Source: Pomphorhynchus laevis (Eukaryota; Acanthocephala; Palaeacanthocephala; Echinorhynchida; Pomphorhynchidae). From it: a stretch of DNA of 64,000 nt. The DNA lies in NCBI GenBank assembly GCA_012934845.2, contig WNNJ02001611.1, forward strand, positions 62,001 through 126,000, given 5' to 3'. A program made the translations under genes and the position numbers. Below, piece after piece: positions 53,161 to 63,760 of the stretch; positions within the stretch are counted from its first letter, which is position 1; each line of letters starts with the position of its first letter. Under the pieces are notes generated by a model. It made no database searches. It saw only the letters and a program-made list of their open reading frames with translations, and was not told the origin of the DNA.

Positions 53161-54372
53161 ATGAGACAAGTATTGAACGTAAGTTCAGCAAAATGCATGG
53201 ATGTAGCAAAGTCTAAATCAAAGAATCTATTTAATAATGCCATGACAGGCTGGAATAATTTCGTTCAAAATCACAGAAAAGCTTACGCGACGATATTTTC
53301 AATAATCGCAGGATTCATGTTTTCTACATCATTCATGTTAATAAAATTATGTAAATCTGTAAATGGGGCCGACGCCAGTCTAGCAAGAGTATGTGTTATG
53401 GTCATAACACTTGGATCATACTGTCTATACAAAAAATATCCCGTGTTTTATTTTAAACGGCGAATATCCATTCTACTCTTTCTAAGAACATTATCGTCTA
53501 TTTTTGGGTCTTTGGGAGCATTTACTGCAGTGCAGTTTATCCCCTTGCCTGACCACAATGCAATTCAGTACACTGCTGTAGCGTTTACTGCGGTGTTCGC
53601 CAGGATATTTCTCAAGGAATCTTTCAATATTGTGTTTCTAGTAGCCATATTAATTTCCATCTTGGGAGTTGTTATGGTCTCAAAGCCTAGCATATTCCTT
53701 GGAAGTCCACAGATTGGAGATAACATAAGTAATATATCAATGATCATTCAAAGTAGAATTGCCGTAAATAACACAATACCATACTTATTAGCAGGTCAAG
53801 TTAGAACTTTATGCAACAGTACTGCATTATCAATTAAATCAGATGAGGATTCGACATTGCTGACTACCGTTGGTTTCATGTGTTCGTTGCTTAGCGCACT
53901 GGCACAGGCGAATACATACATAGTTGTTAAAAAAATGACAAGCGGTGAAGACAAACTTAAAAACGTTGAAATCATATATAATTTTTCTTTATACTCCATT
54001 GCTCCTCTATTTATAGCTTGTATTATATGGCGAGCCGTTGTAAAAAGTTCTGAAATTCTGTTAGCTACTGATTTGATGTACGTAGTATTATCAAGCATAG
54101 CTGGAATGTCAGCACAGTTAGCAATGAATATGGCCTTGAAACAATATGATGCCAGCTATGTTTCCCTTATTCGTGGATGTGATATTATCTTTTCATTCAT
54201 CTTCCAGGCAACAATATTTGAATTGGAAGGAAATTTCATAACTTATACTGGAATCTCCTTGATGGTTGCAAGCTTATTTATAATTAACCTTTATAAAATT
54301 TGGCAACGGAAACGTAAAAACCAAATAAAAAAAGATACGCTCTCAAAAAATAAAGAAATTAGTAATGTGTAA
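53161..54372 (+). CDS. SLC35G/EamA-type transporter, intronless
   Basis: 403 residues, 10 predicted membrane segments: about 40-60 (SIIAGFMFSTSFMLIKL), 75-90, 105-125 (LRTLSSIFGSLGAFTAV), 130-150, 158-175 (VAILISILGVVMV) and five more in the second half (240-375). Two EamA-like halves with a basic Lys/Arg-rich cytosolic tail (380-403). QFIPLPDHNAIQYTAVAF resembles the SLC35G1/transmembrane protein 20 type of drug/metabolite transporter. Substrate unknown; in related proteins an organic or nucleotide-sugar-like anion is suggested. The length and both halves look complete and no stop or frame break is seen. The start is the first ATG after the leader. AATAAA lies near 54486. Single exon: either a native intronless gene or an old retrocopy. 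Confidence 0.87.
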   Translation: MRQVLNVSSAKCMDVAKSKSKNLFNNAMTGWNNFVQNHRKAYATIFSIIAGFMFSTSFMLIKLCKSVNGADASLARVCVMVITLGSYCLYKKYPVFYFKRRISILLFLRTLSSIFGSLGAFTAVQFIPLPDHNAIQYTAVAFTAVFARIFLKESFNIVFLVAILISILGVVMVSKPSIFLGSPQIGDNISNISMIIQSRIAVNNTIPYLLAGQVRTLCNSTALSIKSDEDSTLLTTVGFMCSLLSALAQANTYIVVKKMTSGEDKLKNVEIIYNFSLYSIAPLFIACIIWRAVVKSSEILLATDLMYVVLSSIAGMSAQLAMNMALKQYDASYVSLIRGCDIIFSFIFQATIFELEGNFITYTGISLMVASLFIINLYKIWQRKRKNQIKKDTLSKNKEISNV

Positions 54373-55129
54373 AATATGTTGTTCATCAAAATATAAACAA
54401 TGATGTGTTCCAAGATTTTGAGAATATTTTGAAACCTACTTAAAAATATCTTAATGTAAAGCTGCTTTATATATTACATACAAAAAATAAAATATTTATT
54501 TTAAAATCCTATAAACTTTGTTGCATTCTTCCGGATTTATTTGTCTTTAAGTAATCGAATAAAATGATTATGCCTTATGTTTAATCGAACCAGTTGATAT
54601 ATTAACGGTAGAAATTAATATTTATGTGATTATTATGACTGTTAAAAATCTTCATGACTGTTAAAATGTTACGAATTTTATAATAAATTTTTATTTTAAT
54701 AAATTTTATCCTGAAACCTAAATTTAAGAGCCTATTTTTAACTTATAACAGAAGAATTATATGTCAAATGATTCTCAATTATTAAGGAACAAATTTAATT
54801 TCTTTTTTATTTGCTAATATCTTTATGCAAAAAATAGACTTTTGTTAGAAAATGTGAAACAAAATAAAGTAACGGTAAATCATCGTCTTCGTCAAATTAT
54901 GGCAAAATCTAAATATTATTTCTAAAGAATAAATTTTTATTTAAATGAATATCATTTTATTATATATTACTTGTAAACTGATTCTTTGTTCAACACAACA
55001 TATTAATCGTCAAATAATAAGATAAATTAAAGGAATTTAATGTTTTTGAATTATTCAAAGATGTTGCTTGACAAAAAATTAAATATCGTATAGATTTTGA
55101 ACAATATAATATTCAAAAATTTGAATATA
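54373..55129. other. 3' flank of the transporter
   Basis: A polyadenylation signal candidate near 54486, then AT-rich DNA without recognisable exons. Confidence 0.5.
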
Positions 55130-55265
55130 ATGCAAGCTATCAAATACAGTACAGATGATCAAGCTCCGATACACCTTGCAATAATGGGGGATTATGCAGA
55201 AATAGTTGAGTTTCTAATTTTATAGGGAGATGATATGAATCGTATAGATTTTAAAAAATTGACTT
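55130..55265 (+). pseudogene. Ankyrin-repeat fragment
   Basis: The frame from 55154 reads DDQAPIHLAIMGDYAEIVEFLI, a good match to the ankyrin consensus (xxTPLHxAxxxGxxxIVxxLL). It then meets a TAG at 55223-55225 before GDDMNRIDFKK. About one and a third repeats remain, with stops on both sides. Probably a relic of a host ankyrin protein. Confidence 0.65.
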
Positions 55266-55800
55266 AACTACACGAAACTATTTGGAATCTATCCAAGTTG
55301 AAAAATAATTAAATGAACAAATGCGTCAATGCGACATGATTTGTGGCTTAAACACGATCCATTATTTAAAGAATTTGATGGAGTTGAATAAGCATTGTTG
55401 TTGATGTCGTCCATAACGTTGCAATTTACTTATTTGAGTATCCACTCTTCATTAATTCTATTTTTAATTATCAATTGTTATAATTAATTGTTTAAATTAA
55501 TTATAATAATTAATTATAATATTAATAATTATATAATTAATAATTATTATTAATTATAATAATTAATTAATTATAATATTTAATTATTCTAATTTGTCAT
55601 ATATATTTTTAATAAAAACAATAAATTCACAGTATCAAATTTATTTTGAAGTGTTACGTTTTATAGAAGTCAAAATTCAAAAATACGTTGTCATTTATAA
55701 ATTTAAATACAATTCAAATAATTTTTAAAACAACCTCATACTTTATTTAAACATTGTGTAATATACTTTCTCGGGTTGAGTATTTCGTGTAACAATGATT
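55266..55800. other. AT-rich spacer
   Basis: TAATTAATTATAA runs at 55480-55590. No gene seen. It may contain the 3' UTR of the minus-strand gene ending at 55801. Confidence 0.45.
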
Positions 55801-56946
55801 TTATTTTAGCAATTGAATTTTTGCAATTTTATCAAAAAAATTATTTATTATTCGACCAAGTTTTCTTATTCTATGATGTAAATCACGGTTGGCCTTGATA
55901 TATTTCCAACAATGAATTCGGTGGATGTGATACTTGTAGGTTTTATGTGTACTATAAATACGTGCATGATGGGGTATTTCTTTGAGTGCCATTATAAACG
56001 ATTCAGTTTCATGTGTAAGAGCGTTTAGGAAGATATCTTGACTATCACTGACAACACGAACATACTGACAGCGTTGTGATCGAGGAATTCGCGTATGATC
56101 ATTTACAACTGAATGTAACGCTAACTTCACGAGATTTGTACTATTGCCATATACATCGTTAAGTCTTTCCATGTATGAATTAGATAAATGTGTTATCTCA
56201 TTTAATACCTTCCAGAGTAATTTATTTACTCTTTTTTCTCTCTTACAGGTTTGATATCTTTTATATGGCTGGATCCGATTATCGTCCTCGGATTTTAGTG
56301 ATATGTCATGATGCGTGTAATAATGGGATTGTGAAACTGCGTTATTAAATTCTGTTTGCTGATTTTGATCTGTGTCAATAGTTGTAAACATATCAGCGGT
56401 TTCCTGAATTTCTTGATCAGACCCAGGTAGTTCAGACACTGGCTGATTTAAATTAGTATCTGACGTTTCACTATTCGGGTCTTTCTGATTTGGATTGGAT
56501 TCAGAAGTTTCAGAAACCGGAATTTGTGAATTTTGATCATAAGTTAAGAATTCAGATGTCTGTCTGTTCGTCGTATTAACAAAATCTTCATCACGAACTC
56601 TATCGCTTTGATTATCGCTCTCAATTTGTTGATCATTTCGTTCAGTAGTAACACCATTTTGACCAGAAATTGTGGTTACTTGTGATTCCGCTATTTGATT
56701 GCTGCCATCATAATTAGTTTTATCGGATACAGCATTTTGTTGATTGTAGTGGTGTGCAAAATGTTCGGATGTTACTTGATTGCTGTTTTTGTCCTTAACA
56801 TTAAACTGTGTGTCGATTCTCAGAACACCTAGCATTTTCATTACACAATGACCATCCATTGAATCTCCTGTTATACATGACGATATAAGCTTAAATACTT
56901 GCTGTAAATCTTGATTGCTATTGTTCGCTTGTACTTGTAAAATCGT
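55801..56946 (-). CDS. Unrecognised Gln/Asn/Ser-rich protein, terminal exon
   Basis: The open frame runs from a splice-acceptor-like CTTTAG at 56947-56952 to TAA at 55801: 381 codons. The first ATG inside it (56859) would give 352 residues, but the frame is open upstream with LQVQANNSNQDLQQVFKLISSCITGDSMDGHCVMKM, and VQA-N looks like the end of a secretion signal. So an upstream signal-peptide exon is likely; it was not found. Residues about 45-210 are rich in Gln, Asn, Ser, Glu and Asp (repeated NQ, SETS and DQN words). The C-terminal 150 residues are basic and His/Lys/Arg-rich with HHARIYSTHKTYKYHIHRIHCW. Two early cysteines (SSC, GHC). No family recognised. Intact ORF, so probably real. 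Confidence 0.65.
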   Translation of the reverse strand, partial: TILQVQANNSNQDLQQVFKLISSCITGDSMDGHCVMKMLGVLRIDTQFNVKDKNSNQVTSEHFAHHYNQQNAVSDKTNYDGSNQIAESQVTTISGQNGVTTERNDQQIESDNQSDRVRDEDFVNTTNRQTSEFLTYDQNSQIPVSETSESNPNQKDPNSETSDTNLNQPVSELPGSDQEIQETADMFTTIDTDQNQQTEFNNAVSQSHYYTHHDISLKSEDDNRIQPYKRYQTCKREKRVNKLLWKVLNEITHLSNSYMERLNDVYGNSTNLVKLALHSVVNDHTRIPRSQRCQYVRVVSDSQDIFLNALTHETESFIMALKEIPHHARIYSTHKTYKYHIHRIHCWKYIKANRDLHHRIRKLGRIINNFFDKIAKIQLLK

Positions 56947-57235
56947 CTAAAGTGAGTTTAAATATTTGGGTTTACAAATCCAATAAGTAAAGGCAAATTT
57001 TATTAATTTGTCTTAAATAGTGATTTATAAATAACGAGCAAATGCAATGTGTTATACATTGTATTCTTTCACTTTTGTCGGCTAATATACACCGCTATCT
57101 AGTCTTTTAAATGACCAAACAGCACTTAAGTTTCAATACTTCTTATTAAAGATTTTAATTCAAATTTAAAGATCTTCACTGTTAGATAAGGATTTACGCA
57201 TAAATTCAGTCAAAGTCAAACTTATTCACGTGTCG
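56947..57235 (-). other. Candidate intron or promoter of the minus-strand gene
   Basis: The likely location of the first exon. Small ATG-led stretches at about 57030-57050 and 57195-57205 do not give a convincing signal peptide with a GT donor. Confidence 0.35.
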
Positions 57236-57470
57236 AGTGCTGAATGCATTTATTAGTCAATTCATAAAAATTGACTTTTGTTTTAAATTTAAATTTTAAA
57301 TTTTAACTTGATATAAATTATATAAAATTTGATATAACAATTATTTATTATTTATAATTATTTATTATTTAATTATTAAATTTTGATTTAGCATTATTAT
57401 ATATTTTTTATTTTATAATTATATTAAATACGTAGACTCACTTAGCTGATTTGATAGCGATAGCTGATTT
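57236..57470 (+). mobile_element. Naiad-derived unit, terminus part
   Basis: Starts at TTTATTAGTCAATTCATAAA (about 57248) and ends at the terminus ACGTAGACTCACTTAGCTGA (about 57430-57452). Lacks the inner fold. Confidence 0.8.
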
Positions 57471-57860
57471 GAATGCATCTCATATAATTTCATGTAAACG
57501 AGTTGGGTCGAGAAATTTTTGCCGAAACCTGACAACATAACAGTTCTTCCTGATGATCTCCATTACTTATTCGAATACAACGTATATTATTTATTAGTCA
57601 ATTCATAAAAATTAACTTTTATTTTAAATTTCAAATTTAAATTTTAAATTAATATAATACATTCGAATACATCGTGATTATTTGAATTATTATAAAAATA
57701 ATAATAAATAAAATACTTTGTATTAGAATAAGATACTAGATAAGCAAATTTATGTTGACATCTAATCCTAATTCTTTAAGTCAATTATAAGTCAATTCAT
57801 TAAAATTGACTTTTATTTTGAATTTAAATTTTTTATTTTAACTAATATAAATTATACATA
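57471..57860 (+). repeat. Several truncated Naiad-module pieces
   Basis: About 57505-57660: the GGGTCGAGAAA...CTGATGA portion onward. About 57705-57745: the TATTAGAATAAGATACTAGATAAGC leader. About 57760-57850: the TTTAAGTCAATT portion. Head-to-tail, each truncated at different points. Confidence 0.65.
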
Positions 57861-57954
57861 TTATATTTATAATATATTTTATATATTATATAAATAATAT
57901 ATATAAATACATTATATATAATTATCTATTAATTATAATTATATATTTTTAAAT

Positions 57955-58310
57955 ATTTAGCCCAGCTGTTATGTCGGGTTGAGGAATAGGGGGTCGAAAC
58001 CTGATGACATAGCAGTTGCTCCTGATGACCTCTAATTCTTATTCTGATACAACGTCTGTTATTTATTAGTCAATTCATAAAAATGACGTTTATTTTAAAT
58101 TTCATTTTTAAATTTAATTTTGTATAAGTTATATGAAATTTTATTATTTGTTATTAAATTTTATAATTTTTTTATTATTTATTATTTGTCTTCATCTCTG
58201 ATTATTTATTATTTTATTATTTTATTCTTATTTATCATTATGTTTAATTTATAAATAATTTAATATACGTAGACTCAGTTACTTGATCTGATATAATATT
58301 ATAAATCTAT
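57955..58310 (+). mobile_element. Naiad-derived non-coding unit
   Basis: Contains the second stem CTGTTATGTC (57966-57975) with GACATAGCAG (58006-58015), two pair changes of which compensate relative to 7362-7411. It continues through CTGATGA (about 58023) and the common body to the terminus ACGTAGACTCAGTTACTTGATC (about 58266-58290). The first hairpin is absent (5' truncation). Confidence 0.8.
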
Positions 58311-58810
58311 AAATATATTATATAATATTATAAATATATAAAAATATTATATATTTTTATATAAATATAAAAATATTAATATTAATAGAAAATATTAAAA
58401 AAATGTATTTGGCCCTGCAGCTTTAATGGGTCGAGGAATAGTTGTCGAAACTTGATAACATAGCAGTTCCTCCTGGTGACCTTTAATCCTTATTATGATA
58501 CATCGTTTATTATTTATTAGTCAATTCATAAAAATTGACTTTTATTTTTAATTTCAATTTTAAATTTTAATTTTGTATAAGTTATATGAAATTTTATATA
58601 ATAATTTATTATTTGTCTTCATCTCTGATTATTTATTATTTTATTTTTATTTATCATTATGTTTAATTTATAAATAATTTAATATACGTAGACTCAGTTA
58701 CTTGATCTGATATAATATTATAAATCTATAAATATATTATATAATATTATAAATATATAAAAATATTATATATTTTTATATAAATATAAAAATATTAATA
58801 TTAATATAAA
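58110..58810 (+). repeat. 419 bp tandem duplication involving Naiad units
   Basis: The terminus AGACTCAGTT falls at 58271 and 58690, and the body plus following ATATTATAAATCTATAAATATATT tail repeats with the same spacing. A second fold region (about 58410-58480) with CTGGTGA in place of CTGATGA is included. Confidence 0.85.
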
Positions 58811-59329
58811 ATATTATAAATATAATATTATAATATATTATGTGTAGTTGTTTTCCTTAAATAATGTTAAAATGTCCTAAAATATTAACCGAATTAGTCA
58901 ATTCCATTCTAAATAAAAAATGCATACTCTGGTATAAAAATGTTCAAAGTTTATCAGTTACTGATACAATTCCTGATAATGAGCACAGTTGTGTTTAAAA
59001 ATTTGAATAAACCTTTTTAGATTTTGCCAAAATACAAATTTTGATTGTCCAGCTGTTTTTCATACAACACTTTTCTCAATAAGACTTGTGAATATAAGAC
59101 TTATATATAGTTTATATAAACTAGATAAACTATATATAGTTTATATAGTTTCTAAATACTTCTTATATATTCAAATAAAAGTTGAAACAGAGTTTTTAAA
59201 AAGTATAGTTCAAATGAAATACAACAAACACGTTTCGAACAAATTTACTCTTATAGACAAACTTAAAAAAGATCTGTTACGCTCAAAACGTTTGTTTGCC
59301 TCATTTGAAATATACTAACCATTATTCTG
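58811..59329. other. AT-rich spacer
   Basis: A 76-codon open stretch at 59088-59318 includes palindromic TATATAGTTTATATA repeats and resembles no family. Confidence 0.4.
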
Positions 59330-59545
59330 ATACATCGGCTATTATAACAATTGACTGATATTTTTAAATTTTAATTTTTAATTATAATAAAAATAACTAA
59401 TAAATAATTAAAAATAATTATAAAATCTTTTATAATTATTTATTATTTATAATTATTTTTATAATTACTTTTATTATTTATTAGTTATTTTTAATTTATC
59501 AATAAAATATTAGTTGGCTGATCTGATTAATAAAAAATAAAATAC
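59330..59545 (+). repeat. Naiad-terminus remnant
   Basis: Begins near TATTCTGATACATCGG and ends with TTAGTTGGCTGATCTGATT (about 59510-59528). Diverged. Confidence 0.55.
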
Positions 59546-59559
59546 AAAACCAAGTTTAA

Positions 59560-60345
59560 CCAGACAAGTCCAAAATAATGTGGATCCTTCCACGTAAACC
59601 AAACATATATTTTCCCACTGTATATTTTGCCTCATCGATCATCCCCATAGTCCACAATCTCACTTTCTTAGGCTTCCATTTCGATGATCACCTTTCCATT
59701 AAACCCTTCGTCCGTGACAAACTCCGCTCATCTAACTTAATTCTCCGTGACATCCGCTGTATCCGCCCCTTATCCACTTCCGTTCTTGTATGTCTCTGCT
59801 TTCATCGCTTCATTTCCATAAAATCGATTACTGCCATAGTAATGCCTCAGTAATTCTCAGTTTGGAGAATTTTCGCCAATTCTCCAAAATCCATCATCCT
59901 ACCACTACAACGCATAATCAACACCGCCGTTCGAGTGCTCTTTCGTCTCCGTCGCTTCGACCACATATCCACATATTTTGCCCAACTCTCCTGGCCCACC
60001 ATCCACATCGTTCATCGCTGTCGGCTCCCCATCGTTCATCAACCTTCTTTTCTTAGACGACACTCGCCCCACCTCGCTATCGCTGCGTTCCCGTCATACC
60101 CTCTTACTCTACGTTCCCAATTACTCTAACAACTACGGTCTCCGATCCTTACTCGTCGCCGCCCCACTCGCCTGGAATCAACTCCTTCTCGACTTCCGCA
60201 GCGCTCCCTCCTTCATCATTCAAACACCTCCTCCGTTCACACATTCTCGACACGTGATTATCATTTTTGTTTTGTTGTGATCACGTAAGCGTGCGCTGCC
60301 ACGCATTTGCCACGTTAAAAAAATAAATCTTTTTTAAATCGTTTT
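59560..60345 (+). mobile_element. Family 2 LINE, 5'-truncated copy, plus strand
   Basis: Begins at the SKIMWILPR box of the RT (about 59565) and reads through LGFHFDDHLSIKPFVRDKLRS, LRRFDHISTYFAQLSWP and LAWNQLLLD in several frames to the 3' end. The 3' end has the conserved hairpin at 60289-60304 (one mismatch) and a TTAAAAAAATAAA tail. Truncation falls close to that of the copy at 9420-10318. Confidence 0.88.
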
Positions 60346-60369
60346 TGTATTTGGAATTGTTTATGATGT

Positions 60370-60548
60370 AATCACTCCCAAAATCTATCAATAAATTTTG
60401 ACTTTATAAATCAATTATAAATGCTAACTTGATATAAATATTAATTATATAAAATCTCATATAACGATTATTTATTATTTAATTTTTATTAATTTATCTA
60501 TAATATAAAATACGTAGAGTCAGTTATCTGGTCGGATTAATAAAAATG
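60370..60548 (+). repeat. Naiad-terminus remnant
   Basis: AT-rich body then ACGTAGAGTCAGTTATCTGG (about 60510-60530). Confidence 0.6.
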
Positions 60549-61564
60549 CAAAGCCATGATATAATAGAACCCAGAATCTTATTTCGAATTATTATATCTA
60601 ACAATTTCACTTATCACCTTAAATTATATGTTTAATAAAAAATTAAAGCCGTGAGCAATAAATCCCGTAAGCATTTAACATTAAGTTCAAAATTCTAATT
60701 GCCTTAATGAAACAGTATTTTAAGGATAAAATCTGTTATTAAAACTGTTGTGATACAATTTAATATTTTACTTCTTAGATTTTCATAATACTTGAATATT
60801 ACTTAAGAAAGAAAATAAAATAAAAAGTTTACAAAATATAAAAGTTATTTTAAAGTAAAAGATCGTTAAATTAGTATAATTAAAATTATTTTATTTTAAA
60901 ATAATTTTTGCGAAAAGGGTGCAAGGAACTGGTAAAGCTGCAAATAATTTTGCTTGATGTAAAAGAATATATATATATATTCTTTTATTATAAATAATAT
61001 CTATATTCTTAGTAAATTTGTTTGCTGAATATTTTCGTTTTCAAAAAGCTCTACATTAATATTTTTTTATTGAAAATTTAAATTTTTTTATTTTAACTTA
61101 ATATAAATATAATTATCTTTATTTTTCAATTTTAACTTAATATAAAATGTAATTTAATTATTAATTATTTATCTTTATTTATATGAAAAAATAAATGCAA
61201 AAATGGGAAATGTGTGTTAGTTTCGGTAACATCTGATACTTCAGAAATCATATACTCCATATTATTAAATTTTTGTATTTATCCGTGTTATTGCATATTT
61301 TTCAATGTCAATAAGCATACTAAACTTTCAAGATATGTTCACGAATTTGACCAGGAGAGTCTGAAAATAGCATGATTGCTATGAATTTGTGATGGATCAG
61401 ACATATGGCCAATTTCCGCACGTATTCTAACAAATAACTTTGTTATTATTAATTTAATATTATATTTCTTATTATATTATGAAAAATATATCAAAAAAAT
61501 TTTAAAATTAATAACTAAAATATCAAAAATAATGATATCAAAAATACCGACAATATAAAAAATA
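60549..61564. other. AT-rich spacer
   Basis: No exon seen. A palindromic ATAAAAGAATATATATATATTCTTTTAT run near 60960-60990 and ATAACTAAAATATCAAAAATAATGATATC near 61510-61540. Confidence 0.4.
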
Positions 61565-61620
61565 ATACGTAGACTCTGTTAGCTGATTTGTTTGAATTGT
61601 TTCAGTCTAGAGCTGCAAAT
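61565..61620 (+). repeat. Naiad-terminus remnant
   Basis: ACGTAGACTCTGTTAGCTGA at about 61566-61585, short and isolated. Confidence 0.6.
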
Positions 61621-61639
61621 GCAAGTAGATAATCTTTTC

Positions 61640-62965
61640 ATCTAATACAAAGTATATTATTTATTATCCATCCATAAAAATTTCCCACTTAAGAGTTTAA
61701 ATGGGTGGAACACCTTTTACTTGTCTAAACATAGATGTCCCTACTCTTAAATAATTTTGATTTATCAAAATATTTAAGGATTCTATTAATTCGATTTTAT
61801 CCATATATTTATAGTTACTTGATGGTTTAATTTTTGTTAGATAAGCTTTATAATTATTATAACATATATATGTATATCTTTTTCCGAATATAAGATTAAT
61901 TAATTTTACTAACGCTTCTTTAATATCTACTAAATCTAGATTTGTATAAAGAGTACTAAAATCGTATGTATTTATATTCTGAAAATATTCGGAATATTTT
62001 CAGAATATAATTCGGAACACCTTTTACTTGTCTAAATATAGATGTCTCAACTTTTAAATAATTTTGATTTATTTAGTATATTTATTCATGCAAAAATGAT
62101 TCTGATAAATTTAATAATGCCATCTTTACCATATAAGTTAACAATTGTTTAAATGTTAATTTAATGTTCATATCTAGATATATGATTCCTTTATCATTAA
62201 GATTGGTTTAATTAGGAATAAGATTAATTGAATAAATTTGTTCGCTTATAGAATAAAAATTATTAAAGTAAAATACACATAGATCATCAATATCGAATGC
62301 ATTAAATTATTTAAATGGTTTTGAAGAAAGCCAATATCGTTACCAATTGTTGCAATTCTCAAATTTCATTATTTAATGTACTATATTAATGTCCTGGATT
62401 ATATTCTAAAAAAGTATATTATTTATTATCCATTAAAATATCCGCTGATGATTTTAAATTTATTTTTAATATTATTGTGTTGATTTATATATTTTACTAT
62501 TTTTGTTTGATGATATTTTTATAGTAACTTAGTTTAAAATATGCATCTATTAAATTATTTAAATGATTTTGAAGAAAGCCAATATCATTACATATTGTTG
62601 CAATTCTTAAAATTTCATTATTTAATGTAATATATTTTATATTATATGGTATGCATGAATGCTCATGCAAAAATATGTTTCTTGTAAATTTAAATATGTC
62701 ATCTTTACGATATAAATTAATAGTAGTTTTAGTTAATGTTAATTTAATCTTCATATCTAGATATACAACTTCTTTATCATTAATATTGGTTTTATTAAGA
62801 ATGAGGCTACATGGATAGATTTGTTCGCTTATTTAAATTTCATTATTTAATGTGCTTTTTTTAATATTATATGGTATGCATGAATGCTCATGCAAAAATG
62901 TTTTTGTAAATTTAAATGTCATCTCCACGATATAAATTAATAATAGTTTTAATCGATGTTAATTT
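61640..62965 (-). mobile_element. Naiad-type element fragments f, tandemly iterated
   Basis: Minus-strand pieces of the RT C-terminal half in the same orientation but partly repeated: motif B to motif A (61700-61985), a second start of motif B (62008-62075), then thumb segments at about 62085-62390, 62400-62830 (with an 85-codon open stretch 62497-62754) and 62835-62960. The CATGCATGAA/CATGAGCATTC word occurs in three of them. Many breaks; the iterated truncated pieces are typical of PLE insertions. Confidence 0.82.
61973..62009. repeat. 17 bp snap-back palindrome inside Naiad f
   Basis: Arms at 61973-61989 and 61993-62009 are perfect complements with spacer CGG. Immediately afterwards the element restarts with its motif B segment. 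Confidence 0.95.
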
Positions 62966-63385
62966 AAGACATATCTATACGCAAACATTAAAAATTTTCA
63001 TTAGCTGGCTTTTTGTCCCTAGAACCTGAACGATACTTGAATGATCGAGAATCCGAACGCAATTTTAAAAGAATTAAAATTTTTACAAAAAATCAAAAAT
63101 CCGTCAAATATTTGGATAATTTTTAGCTTGTAAAATCGTACATGTATTTGAAATTAATACTTACATCGCATATAATTATGGTACTCAGAATTGCTAAGAA
63201 TGTCATTTTGCTGATTTTATTATCATCTGAATATAACATTTAGGCTTGTAAAAATAGCGCCAATATTACTCTGATATTTATTATGCATGTGTAATTTAAT
63301 TTTAACTATATTGTATCCAATTATTAAAAGTATTCAAGCTTTGATGACTCTTTTTTATTATGCACGATGTTTTAATCATAACTAT
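62966..63385. other. AT-rich spacer
   Basis: No gene or element recognised. Confidence 0.4.
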
Positions 63386-63760
63386 AAGCCAAGAAAAGTA
63401 CGCTACATTTCAGTATTAGTGGACATCATCAGCTACTGATCCAATACGTTTCACATTTCGGTCATTTTAATGTCGGATGACGATCATTAGACTCGTCTGC
63501 TTTTATTGTCAATTAGGTTTTGTATCTTAATTTTAAGTTAATATACGTGTGCAGACATTTTTACCATTGTAATTTTGACGACTATTTTTATTCTTCACGC
63601 TAATTGAGTCATATCTATACGCCAACAGCAGTGCGCTGCATTTCAGTATTAATTAACCTCATCAGATTCTGATCCAATTCCTACGTTTTACGTTTCGGTT
63701 CTTTTAATGTCGGATGACGATCACTCGATTCGTCTGCTTCTATTGCCAATTAGATTTAAT
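63386..63760. repeat. Two diverged direct repeats, about 130 bp each
   Basis: Units at about 63386-63518 and 63620-63756 share GCATTTCAGTATTA, TACTGATCCAAT-like, TTTAATGTCGGATGACGATCA and CGTCTGCTT words in the same order; the spacing is about 233. Diverged by many substitutions. Not related to the other repeats. Confidence 0.75.

Noticed and set aside
53161-54372. Bacterial contamination or transferred EamA gene
   Set aside because: The sequence resembles animal SLC35G-type transporters and the surroundings are typical host AT-rich DNA with eukaryotic repeats.
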